Assembly (NCBI GenBank): GCA_049521495.1
Contig: JBEKOT010000138.1
Location: 1 to 6,321 of the forward strand
Direction of reading: 5' to 3'
DNA: 6,321 nucleotides
From: CAWEPK01 sp049521495
GTDB taxonomy: Bacteria > Desulfobacterota > Syntrophorhabdia > Syntrophorhabdales > WCHB1-27
The position numbers were made by a program, and so were the translations under genes. Each line of letters opens with the position of its first letter. The first letter of the stretch is position 1. The notes under the pieces were generated by a model, which had not been told where the DNA came from, made no database searches, and saw only the letters and a program-made list of their open reading frames with translations. This document shows, one piece after another, positions 1 to 6,009 of the stretch.

Positions 1-1196
1 GCCACGGGAATCTTCGCCACCACCTTCAATTCTCCGTTCACCACCCGCTCTACGTAGAGCCCGGCGAGGGCCAGGTGGTCCTGGGGGCGAAAGCGCATGT
101 CGCCCTGTGGGAACTCGACGCCCTCCTTGAACTGGGTCCCCTCGAGCGCTTTGATCACGTTCGGGGTATCCTCCCTGCCCTTCCATCCGACCTTCTCCAT
201 GGCCGCCTTCAACGCGAACACCGATTGCCACATGGCCCAGTTGTAGGCCAGAACGAACCGCGTGCCCGTTCCGATCTCTTTACCCTCCGGGTCTACCCCT
301 ATAAGCTCGCGATACGTCTTGTTCGCCTTCGTATTTAACCCTTCCAGCGTGGTGGGATACGACGTGAGGCAGTATGCCCCTTCGACCGGGGTCCCTACTG
401 CTTTTATATCCTGTGCAGAAAAGCAATAGACGGCTCCCAGTTTCTTTATATCAGGGCGGACGGCATGCAGATCCCTTATGAAAGAGAGGAAATCGGAGCC
501 GAAGCAGGCAAAATAGACGGCATCTGCGTCCTTGGGTATCTTGCCGGACAGGTAGCGTAGCCAGTCACTCGTCCCAATGGGTACCCTGATCGATTCCTCT
601 ACCGTTCCGCCGTTCTCTGCAATATAGTTCTTGAAGTCCTGCTCGTTGGACCATCCCCAGGCAAAATTGACTACTACTGTGACCCATTTCTTTCCGAGGT
701 TGCGTACCGCCCACTTGGCAACCCCCTTTGCCTCTTCCCGGACGGACGTACAAGCCGGGAAGACGTACCTGTTCCCCTTCTCCCCCGACAACTCCGTGGC
801 AGAGGCGGAAGGGAAATAAGGTACTTTCAGCTCTTTTGCAACAGGGCTGCACGCAATGGCCACACCCGAGTTATTGGAATCGATGACAAAATCGACACCA
901 TACGTCTCTGCCAGCTTTCTGAACTTCAGTGCCCCGACGGGCGCCTTGCTCTCGGTATCCTCCACGTACAGTTCCAACGGCCGGCCCATGATGCCGCCTT
1001 CTTTATTTATCTTTGCCACTGCCGCCCTGACCACTTTTTCATGGGAATACCCGTAAGCCGCGTTTGCCCCGGTCTTATCCGCCACCATACCCAGCTTTAT
1101 GGGCTTCTTCTTTGCCTGGGCGTAGACGTTCTCGCTCCCGCTCATGCCCGATATCATAAGGAACCCAATCGCCAAGACCAGCAGCGCCCTTCTCAT
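1..1196 (-). CDS. Branched-chain amino acid-type (HAAT/LivK family) ABC transporter substrate-binding protein, C-terminus cut by window edge
   Basis: This is a periplasmic ligand-binding protein that would deliver an amino acid or organic acid to an inner-membrane ABC permease. The frame is open from ATG at 1196 to the window edge: 398 full codons plus two bases of an Ala codon. A signal peptide is clear: MRR, a hydrophobic core at about residues 4-18, and a VYA signal-peptidase site at 24-26 before QAKKK. The mature part begins with beta-strand IKLGMVADKTG (33-43), then INKEGGIMGRPLEL (63-76), VPYFPSASAT (125-134) and a second lobe from about 165. This is the Peripla_BP_6 layout. The family usually has 390-430 residues, so little is missing. 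An AAGGAG Shine-Dalgarno (1205-1210) lies 8 nt before the ATG. Permease and ATPase genes would be expected beyond position 1. Ligand specificity cannot be read; amino acids, amides or aromatic acids are all possible. The family call is firm, the substrate is not. Confidence 0.93.
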   Translation of the reverse strand, partial: MRRALLVLAIGFLMISGMSGSENVYAQAKKKPIKLGMVADKTGANAAYGYSHEKVVRAAVAKINKEGGIMGRPLELYVEDTESKAPVGALKFRKLAETYGVDFVIDSNNSGVAIACSPVAKELKVPYFPSASATELSGEKGNRYVFPACTSVREEAKGVAKWAVRNLGKKWVTVVVNFAWGWSNEQDFKNYIAENGGTVEESIRVPIGTSDWLRYLSGKIPKDADAVYFACFGSDFLSFIRDLHAVRPDIKKLGAVYCFSAQDIKAVGTPVEGAYCLTSYPTTLEGLNTKANKTYRELIGVDPEGKEIGTGTRFVLAYNWAMWQSVFALKAAMEKVGWKGREDTPNVIKALEGTQFKEGVEFPQGDMRFRPQDHLALAGLYVERVVNGELKVVAKIPV

Positions 1197-1393
1197 TCTC
1201 CGTTCTCCTTATAGTTATGACCTTGTGGTTTGAGGATCTGTTTTAAGCGAGAGAAGCAAATAAAGGTGTGATCACCGACGCCCCGGGCCTTCAAATCTTT
1301 CTTCCGGGCGGTTGGTTCAAGGGAAAACCGACAGGGGAGAAATGCTCAGATTTTACGGCTGGACGAATTGCTTGCATCGCTCGTCAATTTTTT

Positions 1394-1422
1394 AGTGTAA
1401 AAGAAATCTCCGGCACGGTCAA
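1394..1422 (-). promoter_or_regulatory. Putative sigma70 promoter for the substrate-binding protein gene
   Basis: Read on the minus strand, TTGACC (1422-1417, 5 of 6 matches to TTGACA) is followed after exactly 17 nt by TACACT (1399-1394, 4 of 6 matches to TATAAT). Transcription would start near 1387, giving a 5' leader of about 190 nt before the ATG at 1196. This is the best spaced pair I found by eye on this strand. The assignment is inference without mapping data. Confidence 0.5.
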
Positions 1423-1523
1423 GTTATTTTCCTTGCCATCGGTATCTTCTCCCTCCGCCGTTCCGAAGACGCGCCCATCCGCATCCCGGTAACCGCCTCT
1501 ATTTCGGGAGTTTGCAATTTGTA

Positions 1524-1552
1524 TTGACAAAAACACGCCGATCAAATGTAAT
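1524..1552 (+). promoter_or_regulatory. Sigma70 promoter for the AOR operon
   Basis: A perfect -35 box TTGACA (1524-1529) is followed by a 17-nt spacer and the -10 box TGTAAT (1547-1552, 5 of 6). It is the strongest promoter-like pair in the window. Transcription would start near 1559, leaving about 240 nt of leader before the AOR start codon, unusually long for a simple promoter-gene arrangement. Confidence 0.72.
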
Positions 1553-1558
1553 TTAGTC

Positions 1559-1797
1559 AGCAAGAATATACCGCTTTGTATCGCTCGATGAGAAAACGAC
1601 GCCCTGCGGATTCCGCGAACCTGCCGAGAAGCCTCGGACGTAAAGTCGGGACGGATGTTCAGCGCCGGTAACTGTTTTGACGCGCCTCGCCAGGCGAGTT
1701 ATGAAGCGAATAAAAACCGGATAGAGCGGTCACGGACCGGTGAATAGCGGATGCTGCACGGGCGATAGCATTGGCTGAAACTACGGGAGGTAGGTAA
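1559..1797 (+). promoter_or_regulatory. Long structured 5' leader of the AOR operon; possible riboswitch or other cis-regulatory RNA
   Basis: Between the inferred transcription start and the AOR ATG there are several compact hairpins: GCGG-ATT-CCGC (1606-1616), CCGAG-AAGC-CTCGG (1624-1637), CTCGC-CAG-GCGAG (1686-1698), CGGTC-ACG-GACCG (1727-1739) and ATGCT/AGCAT (1751-1755 with 1767-1771), the last ending 13 nt before the Shine-Dalgarno. The segment GCGAACC (1615-1621) followed by GGACGTAAAGTC (1636-1647) resembles the GCAAACC...GGACGCAAAGCC core of c-di-GMP-I (GEMM) riboswitches. The expected 3' half (GCCGGGTTACCG-like) is only faintly echoed at 1664-1674, and the stems do not fit cleanly. 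A structured leader is well supported; a specific riboswitch class is not. Confidence 0.4.
1785..1790 (+). promoter_or_regulatory. Shine-Dalgarno site of the AOR gene
   Basis: GGGAGG lies 7 nt before the ATG at 1798 and fixes this start rather than the internal Met at codon 7. The tetramer CCTC, complementary to GAGG in this site, occurs twice upstream in the leader (within GCCTCG at 1631-1636 and 1684-1689), so masking of the site by leader RNA is conceivable but unproven. Confidence 0.75.
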
Positions 1798-3747
1798 ATG
1801 GCAAGAAAGAAAAAGATGGGAGGCTATACGGGCAACGTGCTCTTTGTCGACCTTTCCAAAAAGAAGGTGCGGAAAGAAAAGCTGAGCGGAGAGACGGTCC
1901 GATCTTTCGTCGGCATGCGGGGTTTTACTTCCAAGCTGCTCTGGGATCGCGTAAGGGGTGTGGATGCCTTGTCGCCGGAGAATCTTATCGTCTTCGGGAC
2001 CGGTCCCCTGACGGGCGTCGCGCTGACCGGCGGAAGGGCGCTCGTTGCAGCAAAATCGCCGCTTACCGGCGCTCTCGGTTATGCGAATTTCGGGGGTCAT
2101 TGGGGGCCTGCCCTCAAGTACGCCGGGTATGACCTTCTGGTGGTAGAAGGAAAGGCGAAAAATCCGGCTTACATCCTCATAGAGGACGACAACGTGGATA
2201 TCAGGGATGCGCGTGGAATATGGGGGAAGGACACGCGCGAGACGGACCGCATCATCAGGAAAGAGACCGGTGACCCCGACATGCAGGTACTTTCTATCGG
2301 CCAGGCCGGCGAGCACCTGGTCCCGTTTGCCTGCCTGATTTCCTACGACGGCCATTGCGGCGGCCGTACGGGCATGGGGGCGGTAATGGGCTCAAAGAAC
2401 CTAAAGGCGGTGGCCGTCAGGGGGACGAAAGGGGTGGCGGTTGCAGACGAGGTACAGTACAAGGCATTGCTCCGGGAGATTCTGGGCCACCTGAAAAGCG
2501 ATCCCCTTTCGGGAGACATCGCGCCAAAACTGGGCACGACAGTGCTCCTCAACATCGTAAACGAAACGGGGGCCCTTGGGACGCGCAATTTTCAGACCGG
2601 GTATTTCGATAAAGCCTTCGAGATATCCGGAGAGACCATGCTCGAGCGGTATACGCCCGCGCAGAGGGGAAGGGCATGTTTCATGTGCCCTATCGGCTGT
2701 GACCGGTATACCAGCGTGAAGGAAGGCGAGTTTGCGGGAACCTGGTGCGCAGGAGGGCCGGAGTATGCCACCCTGACAAACCAGGGTGCGCGCATGGGAA
2801 ACAGCAATCTGCCTTCCATCATCAAAGCGAACGAGCTTTGCAATCGCTTCGGTCTCGATACCTACTCGACCGGCGGTGTGCTTGGCTTCGCTTTCGAGGC
2901 CTATCAGAAGGGCCTTCTGAACGAAAAAGAGACGGGCGGCCTCAAGCTCGAATGGGGTGATTATAAGGTGCAGCTCGAGCTAATCAGGAAGATCGCATAC
3001 AGGGAAGGCCTGGGCGCCCTTCTTGCCGAAGGGGTGAAGAGGATGAGCGAACGGATCGGACGGGGCTCGGACCGTTTCGCAGTGCATGTTAAGGGCATGG
3101 AATATCCATCCAAAGACGCGAGGGGGGATAAGATGTACGGTCTTTGCTGCTCCACCTCCGGGCGGGGAGCCGACCACCTCTACTCGCTCTCAGAATTTCC
3201 GCCCGCCGTGGAGCTCGATAAGATAAAGGAGATGTTCGGGACGGAAAAGGCGGTCGATCCCCATCTTCCAGACGGTAAAGGCAAGGTTGTCGCCTTTTTC
3301 GAGGAAGGCTGCACGTTTACGGACCTTCTGGGGATCTGCAAGCTCGTTTACGTGACCTACGTGGCGTCCATGGGTGAGCTGATCTACCGAAGGGAAGTGC
3401 TATCCAAGCTCTACGAGGCCGTTACGGGTCTTCCTCTTTCAAGCAAAGATCTTCTCGATGCAGCCAACCGTTTGACCGCCCTCGAGAAGGCATACAATAT
3501 CAGGGAGGCCGGCTTTACCCGCAAGGATGATTACCCGCCCTACCGGTTCCTTAAGGAGCCGATGCCGGATGGACCGGCAAAGGGAAGGGTGTTCGAGGCA
3601 GATGAAATGCTCGATGAGTATTACGACGCGAAAGGCTACGACAGGAAGACCAGCTGGCCATACCGGGAAACGATGGAGAAGCTGGGTCTGGGCGATGTAG
3701 TAAAGCAGCTTGAAAAAGACGGGATCAAGCTCCCAAGGCGGAAATGA
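1798..3747 (+). CDS. Tungsten-containing aldehyde:ferredoxin oxidoreductase, catalytic subunit (AorB-like)
   Basis: The AOR family oxidises aldehydes to carboxylic acids at a W-bis-pterin centre (and can run in reverse), passing electrons through one [4Fe-4S] cluster; it acts in the cytoplasm. The 649 residues match the family's full length. The N-terminal domain has GTGPLTG (67-73), with Arg80 and Asn97 spaced exactly as the cofactor-binding Arg76/Asn93 of Pyrococcus furiosus AOR. The cluster ligands are Cys294, Cys297 and Cys301 (CFMCPIGC) plus Cys514 in a D-x-x-G-I-C motif (509-514). The catalytic Glu/His pair of P. furiosus (E313, H448) corresponds to Glu322 (GGPEY) and His460 (GRGADH). 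A second pterin motif reads NRFGLD (349-354). The next gene overlaps by 4 nt, and flavin and polyferredoxin genes follow, so this is probably the large subunit of an AorABC-type complex. The aldehyde used is unknown; a benzoyl-CoA reductase BamB seems less likely. Confidence 0.95.
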   Translation: MARKKKMGGYTGNVLFVDLSKKKVRKEKLSGETVRSFVGMRGFTSKLLWDRVRGVDALSPENLIVFGTGPLTGVALTGGRALVAAKSPLTGALGYANFGGHWGPALKYAGYDLLVVEGKAKNPAYILIEDDNVDIRDARGIWGKDTRETDRIIRKETGDPDMQVLSIGQAGEHLVPFACLISYDGHCGGRTGMGAVMGSKNLKAVAVRGTKGVAVADEVQYKALLREILGHLKSDPLSGDIAPKLGTTVLLNIVNETGALGTRNFQTGYFDKAFEISGETMLERYTPAQRGRACFMCPIGCDRYTSVKEGEFAGTWCAGGPEYATLTNQGARMGNSNLPSIIKANELCNRFGLDTYSTGGVLGFAFEAYQKGLLNEKETGGLKLEWGDYKVQLELIRKIAYREGLGALLAEGVKRMSERIGRGSDRFAVHVKGMEYPSKDARGDKMYGLCCSTSGRGADHLYSLSEFPPAVELDKIKEMFGTEKAVDPHLPDGKGKVVAFFEEGCTFTDLLGICKLVYVTYVASMGELIYRREVLSKLYEAVTGLPLSSKDLLDAANRLTALEKAYNIREAGFTRKDDYPPYRFLKEPMPDGPAKGRVFEADEMLDEYYDAKGYDRKTSWPYRETMEKLGLGDVVKQLEKDGIKLPRRK

Positions 3748-4991
3748 GCTCGGTCAAGAGGGAAAGCATCATCATCGTGGGCAACGGGGTGGCCGGCAAC
3801 ACGGCCATGGAGTCCATCAGGCGCCATAAGCCGTCTGCCCGCGTCTCCATGCTTTCCGATGAACCTTTCCCGCTGTATTCAGCTTGCGTCCTGTCCCAGT
3901 ACGTTTCGGGACAATTGGCGAGGGAGCGGACGTTCCTCAAGACGATGTACCATTACCGCGGCGTTGAGACAAGGCTGGGCAAAACTGTGACGGGCATAGA
4001 CTTGAACGACAGGTCGGTGAAAGTGGGCCGAGAGAAACTCTACTTCGACAAGCTGATCCTGGCGACAGGAGGCGAAGCCGTCAAGCCCCCCATAGAGGGG
4101 ATGCGCGGACCCGGTGTTTTTGTACTGAAAACTATCAAGGATGCCGACGAACTCGCACGGTGCGAGGCGACGGATGGAGTGGTTGTCGGATCCGGACCGA
4201 CAGGGATAGAAGTCGCGGTGGCGTTAAGAAAAAGGGGACTTCGTGTCTCCCTTGTCGAGCTGCTCGATTCCGTGCTCCCCATGGTCTTCGACAAGGAGGC
4301 AGGGATCAGGATCGTTAAAATTCTGGAGAAGAACGGGGTCAGGGTAATTACGGGAGAAAAAGTCACAAGGATCGTACGGAAACGAGGCCTTGTGCAGGCC
4401 GTCGAAACCGACAGACGAAAGATCGGCTGCCAGATGGTGGTGTGGACCGTGGGAGTAAAGCCACGCACCGATCTTGCCCGTGCGGCAGGCATAGTGACAG
4501 GAACTCTGGGAGGCGTACAGGTCACCGAGCGCATGGAGACGAACCAACCGGGAGTCTATGCGTGCGGTGATTGCGCGGAGTTCGTGGACCCGATCGACAA
4601 ACGTTCTTATCTGCAGCTTTTCTGGCTGAATGCCAGGCAGATGGGCAGGGTAGCCGGTTCCATATGCGCCGGACTGGTGACATCATATGCCCCTGTTCAG
4701 CCGGGCACGGTCCTCGACCTGTTCGGTCACACTGTCGCTTCAATCGGCGTCACAAGCACCGGCAGAGGAGGAGAAAACGGGACCCGAGTCATAGAACGAG
4801 AGGCGGGCTCCGTTTACAGCCGCGTCGTAACGAGAGGCGGATCCCTGGCCGCCGCCCAGTTTGTAGGAGGGCTGGCGGAAGCGGGACCCATAGCGGTTCT
4901 GATAAGGGCCGGCTTCCCCCTGGAACGGCTGCCAGAGCATATGCGCACCCATCCCGTCGCCAGCAGATGTGGATGGCTGACAGAAGGATAG
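3744..4991 (+). CDS. FAD/NAD(P)-dependent oxidoreductase, flavin subunit of the AOR complex (AorC-like)
   Basis: This is a pyridine nucleotide-disulfide oxidoreductase fold that would exchange electrons between NAD(P)H and the iron-sulfur partners. Visible motifs in order: FAD dinucleotide site GNGVAG (13-18), ATGG (107-110), NAD(P) dinucleotide site GSGPTG (149-154) with Glu172 closing the second strand, and the second flavin motif CGDCAEF (274-280). The acidic residue at the end of that strand hints at NADH over NADPH, an inference. There is no CxxxxC redox pair; a lone Cys48 (YSACVLS) sits where single-Cys relatives such as NADH oxidase and CoA-disulfide reductase carry theirs. At 415 aa (about 45 kDa) it fits the FAD subunit of three-subunit AORs. 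The start ATG overlaps the AOR stop as ATGA, which implies translational coupling; AAGGCGG just upstream is a modest ribosome site. Fold certain, role from context. Confidence 0.9.
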   Translation: MSSVKRESIIIVGNGVAGNTAMESIRRHKPSARVSMLSDEPFPLYSACVLSQYVSGQLARERTFLKTMYHYRGVETRLGKTVTGIDLNDRSVKVGREKLYFDKLILATGGEAVKPPIEGMRGPGVFVLKTIKDADELARCEATDGVVVGSGPTGIEVAVALRKRGLRVSLVELLDSVLPMVFDKEAGIRIVKILEKNGVRVITGEKVTRIVRKRGLVQAVETDRRKIGCQMVVWTVGVKPRTDLARAAGIVTGTLGGVQVTERMETNQPGVYACGDCAEFVDPIDKRSYLQLFWLNARQMGRVAGSICAGLVTSYAPVQPGTVLDLFGHTVASIGVTSTGRGGENGTRVIEREAGSVYSRVVTRGGSLAAAQFVGGLAEAGPIAVLIRAGFPLERLPEHMRTHPVASRCGWLTEG

Positions 4992-5017
4992 GGATAACAT
5001 TTCTGCGATTTTTTGAG

Positions 5018-5027
5018 AAAGGGGGGG
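5018..5027 (+). promoter_or_regulatory. Poly-purine ribosome-binding site that sets the ferredoxin start
   Basis: AAA followed by seven consecutive G residues ends 5 nt before the ATG at 5033. The reading frame stays open far upstream inside the flavin-subunit gene, but the codons before 5033 show no ferredoxin-like sequence. The purine run therefore identifies 5033 as the real start. The G7 homopolymer is a potential slippage site within the ribosome-binding region. Confidence 0.65.
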
Positions 5028-5032
5028 TTGGA

Positions 5033-5503
5033 ATGAAAAAGATATTCATGGTGGACATACAGGCCTGCTCCGGTTGCCGGCTATGCGAGGCCGTCTGCTC
5101 GTTCGAAAAAGAGGGGGCCGTAAGGCCTTCAAAATCTCAGATACGCGTGTTGAAGCTCGATGAGCGGGGCATCGACGTGCCTGTCTCATGCCAGCATTGC
5201 GAATCTCCCCTGTGCGCCGATACCTGTCCGGTCAATGCCATTACGATTAAAGCAGACGGAACGGGCGTGCTACTGAAACAGGACAAATGCGTTGGCTGCA
5301 GGGCGTGCGTTCTTGTCTGTCCCTATGGCGCAATTACTGTCGACAGCGATACGGGCAAGTGCATGAAATGCGACCTCTGCGCGGGTGACCCCCAGTGCGT
5401 GAAGCTCTGCCCCAAGGGGGCGCTCTATTATGACGATGCTGAGGTGCTTAACTCCGTGAGGAGACACGGTAAGATGAAAGTGCTCCTCAAGCCGTTTCTT
5501 TAA
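5033..5503 (+). CDS. Polyferredoxin subunit with four [4Fe-4S] sites (AorA-like / HycB-DmsB type)
   Basis: A cytoplasmic electron-transfer subunit of 156 aa (about 17 kDa). It has 17 cysteines in four groups: C12/15/18/22 (CxxCxxCxxxC), C53/56/61/65 (CxxCxxxxCxxxC), C86/89/92/96 (CxxCxxCxxxC) and C110/113/122/126, with Cys116 left over. The CP residues after the third and fourth groups and the longer spacing in groups two and four are the HycB/DmsB-type pattern, in which sites pair across half-domains. The start at 5033 gives MKKIFMVDIQACSGC, the normal N-terminus of this family. It lies 41 nt after the flavin-subunit gene with no visible terminator between, so it should be the third gene of the operon, wiring AOR to the flavin subunit or to free ferredoxin. 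Family and cluster count are firm; the partner assignment rests on gene context. Confidence 0.93.
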   Translation: MKKIFMVDIQACSGCRLCEAVCSFEKEGAVRPSKSQIRVLKLDERGIDVPVSCQHCESPLCADTCPVNAITIKADGTGVLLKQDKCVGCRACVLVCPYGAITVDSDTGKCMKCDLCAGDPQCVKLCPKGALYYDDAEVLNSVRRHGKMKVLLKPFL

Positions 5504-5612
5504 GCCGGTCAGAGACCCGCAGATTCATGAAGACGAGGAAATGAGTTAACTAGGGAGGAGAGTAGAGCCTATTGATAGGGGAAGAGTACCTTTATTATTG
5601 ACTTTGGTTAAA

Positions 5613-5644
5613 CCCGGTCGTCCCCCTCGCTGCCCCCCAGCCCC
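5613..5644 (-). other. Canonical G-quadruplex motif
   Basis: The plus strand has four C runs of 3, 5, 6 and 4 bases (5613-5615, 5622-5626, 5633-5638, 5641-5644) separated by 6, 6 and 2 bases. On the minus strand this meets the G3+N1-7 four-tract rule for an intramolecular quadruplex. It ends 10 bp before the -35 box of the next gene. Whether it folds or has a function is unknown. Confidence 0.5.
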
Positions 5645-5654
5645 GAATCGCCGC

Positions 5655-5683
5655 TTGTCGGTTACGCGCGAAAAAGTTATACT
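5655..5683 (+). promoter_or_regulatory. Sigma70 promoter of the DUF202 gene, placed for a leaderless transcript
   Basis: TTGTCG (5655-5660, 4 of 6) is followed by a 17-nt spacer and TATACT (5678-5683, 5 of 6). The usual start point 7-8 nt after the -10 box falls at 5690-5691, right on the ATG of the next gene. No Shine-Dalgarno precedes that ATG, which agrees with leaderless translation. Confidence 0.55.
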
Positions 5684-5690
5684 CTCTTTC

Positions 5691-5990
5691 ATGGCAAGGA
5701 AGATCGATATAAGAATCATTTTAGCGGAGGAGCAAACGCTCCTGTCGAGGGAAAGAACAATGCACTCTTACATGCAGACGGGCCTTGCCTTTACCTCCGT
5801 CGGCCTTGTGATCGTCAAATTCCTGGGCGGCATCCTCGCGGTCGTGACCGGCGCCTGCTTCATGGCCCTCGGCGGCCTGCTCATCATGGAGGCGGGCAGG
5901 AGGTACGTCCGCTTCCGCCGGGCGATCCGTCTCCTCAGACGGAAGGAGGCAGAACTGGGCGCTGTCATCCCCGCACCGCCTCCTTCCTAG
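5691..5990 (+). CDS. DUF202/YidH-family small integral membrane protein
   Basis: A 99-residue inner-membrane protein of unknown function. After a short charged N-terminus it has the family's motif region LAEEQTLLSRERT (11-23), the counterpart of the LA.ERT.LAW.RT signature. Two hydrophobic segments follow at about 30-45 and 48-66, then a strongly basic stretch (RRYVRFRRAIRLLRRKE) and a Pro-rich tail. Under the positive-inside rule the basic tail should be cytoplasmic. The usual Trp of the signature is absent here. I chose ATG 5691 because the family normally begins close to this motif; the frame can be extended to TTG 5598, but that adds a Pro/Arg-rich stretch unlike the family. It has its own promoter and a terminator 20 nt downstream, so it is probably monocistronic and unrelated to the AOR operon. 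Confidence 0.78.
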   Translation: MARKIDIRIILAEEQTLLSRERTMHSYMQTGLAFTSVGLVIVKFLGGILAVVTGACFMALGGLLIMEAGRRYVRFRRAIRLLRRKEAELGAVIPAPPPS

Positions 5991-6009
5991 CAGAAATGCA
6001 GGGGGTATC

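Larger units (their letters stand above)
1197..1797. other. Divergent intergenic control region (601 nt)
   Basis: This gene-free stretch separates the leftward binding-protein gene from the rightward AOR operon. It holds two divergent sigma70-like promoters whose -35 boxes are about 100 bp apart, a leader of about 190 nt for the leftward gene and one of about 240 nt for the rightward operon. The leftward leader has an 8-bp palindrome GTGATCAC (1268-1275) and, on the minus strand, a GC-rich hairpin with arms 1310-1304 and 1286-1279 (7 pairs, one bulged G). Small frames in this stretch look non-coding: none has a convincing ribosome site or a recognisable product. Confidence 0.7.

Noticed and set aside
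1360..1376. Sigma54-like -24/-12 promoter
   Set aside because: TGGACG and TTGCA are present, but the GG-to-GC gap is 11 rather than 10 bases and the -24 box lacks its C, so it does not fit the strict spacing.
1624..1698. Cobalamin riboswitch
   Set aside because: GTAACTGT and CCAGGCGAG faintly recall the core and B12 box, but the distance between them is too short for the required stems and the conserved GGTG..AA.TCC block is absent.
1699..2355. Minus-strand open frame of 218 codons across the AOR leader and 5' part of the AOR gene
   Set aside because: It lies antisense to a clear AOR gene, and its translation lacks recognisable domains, so it reads as a shadow of GC-rich coding sequence.
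1798..3747. Identity as BamB, the class II benzoyl-CoA reductase subunit
   Set aside because: BamB belongs to the same superfamily and is of similar length, but this protein has the AOR-like GGPEY and GRGADH active-site motifs and none of the other bam genes are nearby.
4040..4534. Minus-strand open frame of 164 codons inside the flavin-subunit gene
   Set aside because: Antisense shadow: Ser/Thr/Pro-rich translation without a domain, fully inside a well-supported gene.
4571..5032. In-frame extension of the ferredoxin gene to a 310-aa protein
   Set aside because: The extra 154 codons overlap the well-supported flavin-subunit gene in another frame, are Arg/Pro-rich and match no domain. A ribosome site and family-typical N-terminus mark 5033 as the start.
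5527..5544. Five-codon ATG...TGA mini-frame after the ferredoxin gene
   Set aside because: Too short to support as a gene, with no ribosome site or conserved feature.
5568..5579. CCTAT-TG-ATAGG inverted repeat as a terminator of the AOR operon
   Set aside because: The stem is only five mostly AT pairs with a 2-nt loop and no T run follows, so it cannot be called a terminator.
5598..5690. TTG start at 5598 for the DUF202 gene
   Set aside because: It would add 31 Pro/Arg-rich residues encoded by the C-run tract, with no ribosome site, and lies upstream of the better promoter.
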